Below, in pieces: positions 45,901 to 53,006 of a DNA stretch of 64,000 nucleotides (positions within the stretch are counted from its first letter, which is position 1; the number at the start of each line of letters is the position of its first letter). This DNA is from Faecalicatena faecalis (GTDB taxonomy: Bacteria > Bacillota > Clostridia > Lachnospirales > Lachnospiraceae), in the NCBI RefSeq assembly GCF_012524165.2, contig NZ_JABACJ020000011.1, positions 1 to 64,000 of the forward strand. Reading direction: 5' to 3'. The translations under genes and the position numbers were made by a program. Under the pieces are notes generated by a model. The model was given only the letters and a program-made list of their open reading frames with translations. It made no database searches and was not told where the DNA came from.

Positions 45901-48652
45901 ATCACCGGGGAAGGTAAATGCAGACCGTATTTACGAGAGTAGTGTTATTACAGCAGAAGTTACTGTCACAGAGCGCAACTTTAGCTTGGCATCTAAATTT
46001 TCAGAAGAACCCAAGCAGATGGACCTTACATTCAAGGCAACTAATTTTAAAAAGGTCGGTGTTGATACAGAAAACTTCACAGCAAGTGCAGACACAAGAG
46101 GTAAGTGGACATCAGACGGTTACGTCAGAACACAGGTATTTTCATTTACAGTAGATGCAAATTATGAGCTGGCATTGACTTATAAAGATCTTGCCGGAAA
46201 TGAAGCGGTCTATGGAACACATTATTTCACGGTAGATACATTGGAACCAACAGGAAGAATAGTAGTAGACGACAAAAATATCTGGGAAAAGTTTGCACAT
46301 TGGTTGACATTTGGAATCTTCACCCAGAATACGAAGACGATCACAATGACCAGTGAAGATTTAACATCAGGTGTGAAGTCTATGCAGTATTATAAGGACA
46401 TTCCAGATGTGGAGACCAGGGGTATATTCGCGGCTCTGACATGGGATGAGTTGGATCAGATCAAGGATTGGACAGATGGAAGCGAAACACAGGTGACGGC
46501 AAATGAACAGGCTATTATTTACATGAAAATGGTAGACATGGCCGGAAATGTGAATTACATTAACTCGGAGACTGGTATCATCGCAGATAACCAAAAGCCT
46601 TCAGCACCAGAGATTACAATCACAATGGCTGATCCACCACAGGGAATCTATGGAGGAGATGTACCATTCTCAATCGATGTTACAGATCCGGCCGTAGGCG
46701 GAACTTACTCCGGTCTGAAAGAGGTTTCATATGAAGTTACTTCTAATGGTCAGCGTACACAAGCGGGAACTCATGAATGGGATAAACCTGCTGAAAGGCA
46801 GCAACGCTACCATGACGATTTAAAGGTAGAAGCAGAAAAAAATAACACGAACCACGTGACCATTAAGGTTGTAGCAATTGATTACGCCGGTAACCAGTCA
46901 GAAGCGACGAAGGATATCAAAATAGATACGACTCCTCCAGAAGTTCAGATTGAATATAATTTGAATAATCCATCCAATGGCAAGTACTACAATGCCACAA
47001 GGACAGCAACGGTTTCTGTCAGGGAACGTAACTTTGATCCTGATGCGGTAGATTTTACAATTACGAATACAGACGGAACGATGCCTTCTATCAGTGGATG
47101 GAGTATCAGTCCATTAGCAGGGGAAACCGACGATGCTGTCAATACATGTACGGTTACATTTGCTGCAGACGGGGATTACACGATTACGATGAATTGTACG
47201 GACCGGGCCGGAAACCGCTCCCATTATTCACAGGTAGATGAGTTTACAATTGACCAGACCGCACCGACTATCAATGTCACATTTGATAACAACAATGCTG
47301 CAAATGGTACATACTATGACAAGCCGCGTACAGCTACGGTTACGGTAAATGAGCATAACTTCAATGGTTCCGAAGTACAGGCGGCAATATCCGCAAGCCT
47401 CCAGTCACAGGGCATTTCAGCACCGGGAGTCAATGGATGGTCTACAAGCGGGGACAGCCACTCTGCAACGATTTACTTTGGAACAGATGGAGATTACTCC
47501 TTTACCATCAATTACACAGACCTGGCGGGCAACCCGGCAACAGCTTATACACAGGATAAGTTCACTGTGGACCAGACAAAGCCGGAGATCGATATTTTTG
47601 ATATCACGGACAAATCAGCGAATAACGGTACCGTAGCACCAGGGGTAAAATACAGTGATGTGAATTATGATGCGTCTGCAGTGAAGATCAGCATTAAGGG
47701 GCCGAAGCATTCCGAGAAGACCATCAGCGGAAGCAGGTCATCTATTCCGAACGGCGAAAGCATTAAGATGGCTGACTTTGAACACAAGGAGTCAGTGGAC
47801 GATGTCTACACATTGACTGCACAGGTAAGTGATCTGGCCGGAAATATGGATGAGAAGTCCGTAACCTTCTCTGTGAACAGATTTGGTTCCAACTTTATAT
47901 TTGGAACCTCCACAGAAGCATTCCTGGATCAGTACTATTCCAATAAGGAACAGGATCTGGTGGTAACAGAAGTCAATGTAGATACTCTGGTACACAATGG
48001 AATCTCATATGGACTTGACGGAGAATTGGTAAACTTGACAAAAGGAACAGATTATACGGTGAAGGAAAGCGGAAATGAGGCTTCCTGGAAGAGCTATGAG
48101 TATACGATCAAGGCTGCTAACTTTGAGAAGGAAGGTCTCTATAACGTGACGATCGATTCCAAAGACCGTGCAAAAAATGAAGTGAACAATAAGGTCAAAG
48201 AGGCGAATATCGAATTCGTTATTGATAAGACAAAACCAACAGTTGTCATCACCGGAGTAGAGGATGATGGTCAATATAGAACAAACAACAGGGATATCAC
48301 GATTGCAGTTGCAGATAATGTAGCAATGGATAATCTGAACGTCCAGGTAGACGGTAAGGACACTCAGTCGAAGACCTACAGTGCGAAGGAAATCCAGAAG
48401 CAGAAGGGCGAAATCCCATTTTCACTGGAAAGCTCCAGCAACTGGCAGGAGATTAAGGCGGTCGCAACAGATGCAGCAGGAAATCAGGCTGATACATCTG
48501 AGATCCGCGTGCTGATCACAGCGAACCTGTTGGTACAGTTCTATCGCAACACACCTTTAGTAGTCGGCTCATCAGTTGGATTGGCAGCGGTAGCTGCGGC
48601 ACTTGCAGTTTTTCTTACTAAGAAAAAGAAATCCAGCCAAAAGCAGGCTTAG
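39965..48652 (+). CDS. giant Ig-like repeat surface protein (2895 aa)
   Basis: Signal peptide (~1–36), then Big_2-type bacterial Ig-like domains (for example SVSSKSAGTATITVTA), followed by at least eight repeats of a larger unit containing the ERNF motif, at about residues 1028, 1169, 1310, 1462, 1855, 2002, 2352 and 2461, with a variant near 2565. A second duplicated block contains LDTITFGIFRN and AHWLTFGIFTQ. A C-terminal helix (~2868–2888) and Lys tail, without LPXTG, anchor it in the membrane. It could span the cell wall, functioning as an adhesin or as a counterpart of the large EsaA/YueB. Largest gene in the window. Confidence 0.9.
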   Translation: MRKKRNLKERVCAFVLALLLPLTSVLPDVTMVASAADPVNPSSTTVQNVSFYIYEEFGSTQEVGLSGAKITISDGTQIVGEGITEKEGTFTLSDFTVDSAKTYTYSVEKDGFNSETDITLKLDDTNKQKLTMSPIDLSETAIGPLNPADPNNNTAAIGIKNRIENSSDGEPGYVWESKDESIATVDQEGNIRAEGLGKTNITVTRHNETASVEVIVKETISGMTITANPGSNTTDNIDVSSVEISVGGMPQDASGVVKIYKNDENTTSIGTIAAPYNSKVTYSSPAGTTKFIAVFEENTNDFYLKSSVSTNEISYKKSSQIVLDQASDTVTYGDTPKQIEATQASLQGRTLSYVSSNENVATVDENGSVSSKSAGTATITVTAAANDEYTESTAKYDITVNQKTLSNISLQNISWQPVEKVYDGTKKITIKGKLSHTENTDIVGDDVIEVEATAEVDSADAKSYTICNITKITKSSDTRYIFNIDETKKEVSSQIKITKRPVYVSIEKKTGDYETTIPYGKTKEEILTKVKADNKVVLAGTNGKIVDGAEQGLVGTDKLNNLEKDTEIILKDQNYYVGIYEDAIQPQIKNTDAGNYEICMVDDNKYYGRLEITKEEKTDDEIRNAVSVNSDAEGVYKEIKNANTPDDYNIWVRGNAEGLLRFAIKDDTYYNCVAVSQDGGKSWVEFPNGKGIQFADDKDAEKELDIYLKDSRDNKDGNTRTINKDGKDNKYLVKVDAESPKAEFIGVNAGLFGNTQVPFTEFTNKSHPVTVNVSDEGSGVASFETCVIQVTKDSNIVSGIVSAKNDPSIWNDHGNAIQATENIDSKGNHIVLARIRDHVGNEAIYTSNGLVFETNAPKVNVIVNNGQPIGEVPCDSTVPYKIEIQDLESVTDTTSGIEEIRVEVTDNGNTVRNSTGLDADKKVVDSYTITSDDIDKIIGAENDDKTTLSYLVKRANFAVDGILTVKKYHTNHVTISVTAVDKAGNDYTYTEENLCLDHILPEVSVGYSENKAKSKHYFESREMTIKYKERNFDESLLSFDVQVNGTDQAGTAEKSRLTLAEVNALGAIQVTKISNSNGAVTNPDDYTDDREITYKVQFTEDGAYKVIPHIQDTAGNINKEVKYEVPETEDYDGNELFIIDSKIPEVQVSYDSYKDSLYYNSRVMKIDYKERNFDESLLTFELEVNGKKIEGSAEKSRLTLEELRKMKEFKVGALVDSEANIEETAHTENRLLSYEIQFQTDGCYKLIPHIKDKAGKEDSGVTYSQASASNETFYVDDKAPTIKAIYNDKEIGVKNGHYFKAPRTMTVVITERNFSLENTSFNVKVDGKEQVCTYAELKDITGINAVTVVEDSEADVDSRMHTDDREIKFTLTFGTDEKGRTEDHDYLITVSTTDLTGNSAVDVKDENQLVKTGELFTVDTVAPVMSVEYYSYNDQKERINITQDINTAKRYKKYNIEAEVTIAERNFADGEKFENMNVSETAVDLKSESVSVSEDRNSLAKAVNKWNPGLNGGEHTQTFIFPDEANYIFNMAYTDLAGNSAVLVDESNQEKGDSFTVDKTAPEGTVTISEDEGVFRKILDTITFGIFRNHSVTVTMNSKDVISPYVQRYYIDNPDPSQRNLNMENGEFDALTEDELNHIDHWTRLDNDLGEAPNYTVDEKQQTYQLNENSKAVPYVFLEDQAGNRTYINSKGIIDDRESPSSPEIIITTEDPVAENQDTGLEIFKGDVNFNIKVTDPIPEGSDTYSGLAKVSYKIIKDGNADKPTQSGNFNEELKPAAKRVQTLEKTDLLIQSDKNNSNDIVIEVTAEDNAGNITVATRELAIDITKPQIKVSYDNNDVHNESYFTDERLMTITYQERNFYEKGLTFDLTLDGKAMNGISLEELKAVDGISVKGGPIDSQNDVAFKKLSDKRTVEYQILFGEGDKRDADYVIVPHIADAATYSDEGAVYEKGTKAKEKFTVDKVAPEIKVVYKAGKTEVSPGKVNADRIYESSVITAEVTVTERNFSLASKFSEEPKQMDLTFKATNFKKVGVDTENFTASADTRGKWTSDGYVRTQVFSFTVDANYELALTYKDLAGNEAVYGTHYFTVDTLEPTGRIVVDDKNIWEKFAHWLTFGIFTQNTKTITMTSEDLTSGVKSMQYYKDIPDVETRGIFAALTWDELDQIKDWTDGSETQVTANEQAIIYMKMVDMAGNVNYINSETGIIADNQKPSAPEITITMADPPQGIYGGDVPFSIDVTDPAVGGTYSGLKEVSYEVTSNGQRTQAGTHEWDKPAERQQRYHDDLKVEAEKNNTNHVTIKVVAIDYAGNQSEATKDIKIDTTPPEVQIEYNLNNPSNGKYYNATRTATVSVRERNFDPDAVDFTITNTDGTMPSISGWSISPLAGETDDAVNTCTVTFAADGDYTITMNCTDRAGNRSHYSQVDEFTIDQTAPTINVTFDNNNAANGTYYDKPRTATVTVNEHNFNGSEVQAAISASLQSQGISAPGVNGWSTSGDSHSATIYFGTDGDYSFTINYTDLAGNPATAYTQDKFTVDQTKPEIDIFDITDKSANNGTVAPGVKYSDVNYDASAVKISIKGPKHSEKTISGSRSSIPNGESIKMADFEHKESVDDVYTLTAQVSDLAGNMDEKSVTFSVNRFGSNFIFGTSTEAFLDQYYSNKEQDLVVTEVNVDTLVHNGISYGLDGELVNLTKGTDYTVKESGNEASWKSYEYTIKAANFEKEGLYNVTIDSKDRAKNEVNNKVKEANIEFVIDKTKPTVVITGVEDDGQYRTNNRDITIAVADNVAMDNLNVQVDGKDTQSKTYSAKEIQKQKGEIPFSLESSSNWQEIKAVATDAAGNQADTSEIRVLITANLLVQFYRNTPLVVGSSVGLAAVAAALAVFLTKKKKSSQKQA

Positions 48653-48717
48653 AAGGAAAGCGTAACAATTATATTTCGGGAAATGACTCCCACCGCTAAG
48701 GTGGTAAGAAAGTGATC

Positions 48718-48753
48718 GGGCTGCCTGAATCTTTAGATTTGGGCGGCCCTTTT
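48718..48753 (+). terminator. attenuator-like hairpin after the giant gene
   Basis: GGGCTGCC (48718–48725) pairs with GGCGGCCC (48742–48749), with an inner GAATC/GATTT extension, followed by TTTTCC. It lies between the giant gene and the second kinase and could dampen downstream transcription. Confidence 0.55.
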
Positions 48754-48794
48754 CCATAGGAGGAAGTGCAGGATTTTAAGAGAGAGGGATTAGT

Positions 48795-50690
48795 ATGATA
48801 CAAAAAGGAGATATTCTGGGCGGGATGTATCAGATTATCTGCGAGATCGGTCAGGGAGGAACAGGAATCATTTATCTTGCATATCACCTGCATTTGCAGA
48901 AAAAGGTGGTAGTCAAGAAGGTGAAGGACCACTTTGTGGGACAGATCAACGGCCGTGCAGAGGTGGATATTCTGAAACGTCTTCACCATTCGTATCTGCC
49001 GCAGGTATATGACTTCCTGGACGTGGGAGGCAGCATTTATACAGTTATGGAGTATATCGAAGGACAGGACCTCCAGCAGTATTTGAACCAGGGCCGTCAT
49101 TTTCCGGAACAGATTCTTTTAAAGTGGATGTTACAGCTCTGCGAGGTGCTGGAATATCTGCATTCGCAGACTCCGTGCATTCTCCATAGTGATATCAAGC
49201 CGTCCAATATCATGATTACAGTGCAGGGAAATGTATGTCTGATCGATTTTAATATTTCTCTGGATGGGGAAGTCTCTAAGGATATCAAGGGGGTCAGTCC
49301 CTGGTTCGCCGCACCGGAGCAGTATCAGAAGGCAATGGATATTCAGTATGGGAAAAAGAATACGTCCGTGCTGGATGTTCGTATGGATATTTACAGCCTT
49401 GGAGCCGTGTTCTATACCTTGATGAGCGGGCGTCTTCCGTCACCGGATAAAGAGCAGTACCAGGACCTTTTTTCTATGGATATCCCTTATAGTGACGGGA
49501 TTCGGGCAATTACAGTTAAGGCAATGAAAAAGAAACCTTCCGCCCGATTTCAGTCTGCTGGACAGATGAAAAAGGCACTTCTGGATGTCAGCAGGATGGA
49601 CCCATTGTATAAAAAATATACATTTGTCCAGTTTGCAGGGGTTTTTGTCTGGTTGCTCTGCGTGGTCATGGGGGTACTTCTTCTGTATTACGGGAATTGG
49701 CAGAATGGAATCGAGAATTGGCAGCAGGCTTACCGACAGTTATATGTGTCAGCGGAAAAACAGGATGATACAGAAGTTGTTTCACAGGCAACAAAAATCC
49801 TGAATTCCCGTACATACCGTAGTTATTTAAAGCGCCATGAAGAGAAGAAAGCGGAAGTGCTTCATGTGCTGGGGGAAAGTTATTTCAGACAGGAGGAGTT
49901 TCGGGAAGCTGCATCCTATTATGAAGAAGCATGGAGACTGGAACCTGAAAATGATGGCTTTTGTAAGGATTATGTGATTGCACTTGTGCGCAGCGGACTT
50001 GTGAGCAAGGCACATACGGTGATGGATTCTGCAGACGGGAAAAAAAGTCTGACAGCAGGGGAACGGCTTTTGATACAGGCAGAAATATCTTGGATGGAAG
50101 AAGAGGAAGACCGGGCGTTAAAGGAATTAGAGGAATTTTTTGAAGTCGAGACAGATCAAAAGAATCTGTTGAGCGGATATCTGCTGCAGGCCTCTATCTA
50201 TGAGAAGGGTGAAGAATATGAAAAGGCAGTGAGGGCTCTGGAACACGCAGAAGAGCTGGAAACTTCAAAAGAGGTCCTAAGACAGATGGGACAGTCGGCA
50301 GCGAAGGCGGCTTTAGCTGACAGCAGGAATACGAATCAGAGCACATATCTTGCGAAGGCTTACCATTGCTACCAGCGTCTGAATCAAAGCAAAAATCCAA
50401 GCTATGAGGACCAGTTGAACCTGGCGTTGACGCAGCGGGCCATGGGAAAGTACGAGGACAGTAACGACACGCTTTACCGCATGGACCGGACATATGGGGA
50501 GGATTATGTGATTCCGATGTGGATGTGCTACAACTATTTGGAGCTGGCAAAGGAACAGAAGAGTTATGAGGGAATTCTGGAGGATCTGAAATTCCGTTAT
50601 CAGGACTGCAAGCACCGTTATCAGGCATCAGGAGAGTCCGATACAGAGATGGAAGAGCTGACTGGAATCATGAAGGAACTGGAGGAGTAA
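48795..50690 (+). CDS. membrane Ser/Thr protein kinase 2 with TPR exterior
   Basis: A 631-aa kinase. Glycine loop IGQGGTGIIY, Lys41, catalytic loop LHSDIKPSN (Asp133) and APE (173–175) are present, but HRD is HSD and DFG is DFN (151–153), so activity may be reduced. A membrane helix lies at ~280–300. The exterior (~310–620) has TPR-like helical repeats (RQEEFREAASYYEEAWRLEPEN; KGEEYEKAVRALEHAEEL). Second copy of the EssB-like architecture. ATG at 48795 follows a weak GAGAGGGATTAGT site. Confidence 0.92.
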   Translation: MIQKGDILGGMYQIICEIGQGGTGIIYLAYHLHLQKKVVVKKVKDHFVGQINGRAEVDILKRLHHSYLPQVYDFLDVGGSIYTVMEYIEGQDLQQYLNQGRHFPEQILLKWMLQLCEVLEYLHSQTPCILHSDIKPSNIMITVQGNVCLIDFNISLDGEVSKDIKGVSPWFAAPEQYQKAMDIQYGKKNTSVLDVRMDIYSLGAVFYTLMSGRLPSPDKEQYQDLFSMDIPYSDGIRAITVKAMKKKPSARFQSAGQMKKALLDVSRMDPLYKKYTFVQFAGVFVWLLCVVMGVLLLYYGNWQNGIENWQQAYRQLYVSAEKQDDTEVVSQATKILNSRTYRSYLKRHEEKKAEVLHVLGESYFRQEEFREAASYYEEAWRLEPENDGFCKDYVIALVRSGLVSKAHTVMDSADGKKSLTAGERLLIQAEISWMEEEEDRALKELEEFFEVETDQKNLLSGYLLQASIYEKGEEYEKAVRALEHAEELETSKEVLRQMGQSAAKAALADSRNTNQSTYLAKAYHCYQRLNQSKNPSYEDQLNLALTQRAMGKYEDSNDTLYRMDRTYGEDYVIPMWMCYNYLELAKEQKSYEGILEDLKFRYQDCKHRYQASGESDTEMEELTGIMKELEE

Positions 50691-50694
50691 AAGT

Positions 50695-50829
50695 ATGAGC
50701 GGTGTACAGTTGATGGCGGCAGGGGCCATTCTGATCCTGCTGTCCACGGCAGGGCTGATAGCAGCGGAATGGGTATTGAAACAGAAAAAGAGAAAGATCA
50801 GGGAACAGACTTATCAGATCTATGACTAA
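50695..50829 (+). CDS. small 44-aa single-TM protein
   Basis: ATG 50695 after GGAGGAGTAAAAGT, 4 nt beyond the kinase stop. The product has one membrane helix (MAAGAILILLSTAGLIAAEWVL) and a basic C-terminal tail. Position between kinase and TPR protein suggests a small subunit of the same membrane complex. No family recognised. Confidence 0.65.
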   Translation: MSGVQLMAAGAILILLSTAGLIAAEWVLKQKKRKIREQTYQIYD

Positions 50830-50844
50830 AGATGAGGTGGGAAT

Positions 50845-52460
50845 ATGAGCGGACAAAATCAGAACCAGAATGGAAGAAAGAACCGGACAAAAATGATACT
50901 GGCTGTATTAGCCGGGCTATTGGTCGTCGTAATCGGCGCGGCGGCATTTTTTGTAGTGAGTGGGAAGATGAAGGAGAAGAATTACAGTGAGGCTATGACA
51001 CGGGCGGAAAAGTATCTGGCATCCCATAATTATGAGGATGCGGTGGTCGAGTATAAGAAGGCAATCTCCAAAAATCCAGGCGAGGAGGATGCATATCTTG
51101 CCCTTGCAGATGTGTATGTGGAGCAGGAAGAGCCTTCCAAGGCAAAGGCAGTCCTTCGCAAAGGCTGGGAGGAGACTTCCTCCTTTAAGATCAAAAGGAT
51201 GCTGGACGACCTGGATGGACAGAACCTTGTGGCTGTCATGGGGGATGAGGAAGAAAAGCAGGAGCAGACTCTGGACCTTAAAAATGCATCCCAGAATATG
51301 GGGTGGGATACCTCTTTTATGCAGAAAATCATAAATTACCGGTTTGAGGATTATAAGGATGTATTCGGCTCAGTCAAGAGTGCACAGACGGATGAAGACG
51401 GCTATTTGGAGGTCGTACATGCTGGTCTCGATGCGACCTGCTTCTACAGGAATACAGAGACGAATAAAAACATTGTTGATGTGAGCCGTAAGACCCCGAC
51501 GGAAAAGGGAATGCCGGAGAAAATCACAGTCAATACCCTGGGAATGCTGTTCCGCAATTTTGACGGCGGGGTGAGCATACAAAGGCTTCAGATGTTCTTT
51601 GGAGAAAAAGTGCAGCCGAAGAATTTGGATGGCAGGTATTACGTGGAGACTAAGAACGAGGACTACATCATTCGGATCGAGACGGACGCGGATGGAAATG
51701 TCACGGCACCAAATGTATGGAATGAAATCATCCTTCTGAATGCGAACCTTGAGAAGGACCGTACCGGACATCTTTCAGGTGTAGTCGTGGATGCAGTCGA
51801 CGGAGAAGGTGTGGAGGATGCAGTACTTACCTTCCAGCCGGCGAAGAAGAGCAATCCGAAAAAACGACCAAGTCAGGACCAGACGGAACATTTTCCATTG
51901 ACCTTGAACCGGATGTCTATACCATTCTGATTACAGCAGATGATTATATTGAGGAAGAGTTCGAATTTGTCATCAAAGAGGGCAAAAATTATAATGGCGA
52001 GAAGTTCACGATTTCACCTAAGCTTACTAAGGGAACGGCCAGAATTGTCCTGGAATGGAACGCAGAGCCGCAGGATCTGGACTCTTACCTTATGGGAAAT
52101 ACGGATGGTGGAGAGAACGTATTTGTGAATTTCAGGAATAAGCAGTCAAAGGCAGGAAGCGATATGATTGCAGAGCTTGATCTGGATGATACGGACGGAT
52201 ACGGGCCGGAGACCATGACGATCTATGACCTGAACGGGGTGTATGAGTTCCAGGTGGCAGATTTCAGGCGGACCCGCACGATGAAGGAATATGGAGCGAC
52301 TGTAAAGGTATACCTTCCGAATAAAGAACCAGTGACAATTACCATCGATCCGTCGGCAGATGTGAAGGATATCTGGATTGTCTGTGAGATTGATCATGGA
52401 GAGCTGAATATCATCAATAAAGCACCGGAGACAGATGAATTTTCGATATCAAATAAATAA
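50845..52460 (+). CDS. TPR/DUF2135-like membrane protein with a −1 frameshift in an A6 tract
   Basis: The first frame (50845–51930) encodes a TM (~17–39), TPR-like repeats and part of a carboxypeptidase-regulatory-like domain (GHLSGVVVDAVDGEGVEDAVLTFQPA) and stops early. From the AAAAAA run at 51859–51864 the next frame continues TTKSGPDGTFSIDLEPDVYTI to 52460, ending in a DUF2135/YfaP-like domain (DLDSYL…DDTDGYGPETMTIYD). A −1 slip or one missing A in that run restores a ~538-aa protein. So this is either a sequencing/indel event, phase variation or slippage. Neighbours are kinase 2 and an FHA protein. Confidence 0.8.
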
Positions 52461-52477
52461 AAAGAAGGATTGAAACG

Positions 52478-52987
52478 ATGTGGATGGGTGTGATTACGGC
52501 AGTCGTTCTGGCTGCCGTCATAGCCGCAGCATATGTGGTACGCAGTACCGAAAAAGCGGAAATGCAGAAGTATTACGATGCGGCTTATAAGATGATAAAA
52601 GAGAACTGTCTGAATAATGCCATACGTAATCAGAGCGCGCCCAGCTATGGAGGCCACAAGACCATGGTATACCTGAAATGGAAGGATGAGCAGAAGCAGG
52701 GCTTTGTCTTCGATCCAGATCAGGGAACCCGAATCGGACGCAGTCCGGGGGAGAATGAGATCTGCATCCGGGACGGCGCGGTATCCGGCCGCCATTGTGT
52801 CATCTTCCTCTCACAGGGGAGGCTGGCCGTTAAGGATCTGCATTCGGCGAACGGAACCTGGATCATACGAGGGCTTCGCAGACGGGCTGTGGACACGGCA
52901 GAATATCTGCTTACCGGGGACCGATTAGTCGTCGGGACATTGAAGATCAAGGTGACAATATTCACATTTGATATGGCTTACCTATAA
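52478..52987 (+). CDS. membrane-anchored FHA-domain protein 1
   Basis: A 169-aa protein with an N-terminal membrane helix (residues ~3–21) and a C-terminal FHA domain (~66–169) with the phosphothreonine-binding residues in RIGRSPGENEICIRDGAVSGRH and SANGTW. Predicted to bind phosphorylated ETT motifs of other membrane proteins in the locus. It is immediately upstream of the EssC gene. Confidence 0.88.
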   Translation: MWMGVITAVVLAAVIAAAYVVRSTEKAEMQKYYDAAYKMIKENCLNNAIRNQSAPSYGGHKTMVYLKWKDEQKQGFVFDPDQGTRIGRSPGENEICIRDGAVSGRHCVIFLSQGRLAVKDLHSANGTWIIRGLRRRAVDTAEYLLTGDRLVVGTLKIKVTIFTFDMAYL

Positions 52988-53006
52988 GAAAGCATAGGGT
53001 GTAATT

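Noticed and set aside
51859-51864. Canonical −1 programmed frameshift heptamer
   Set aside because: The run contains A-AAA-AAC-like sequence but not in the required zero frame, and I see no clear downstream stimulatory structure; an indel or homopolymer slippage is simpler.
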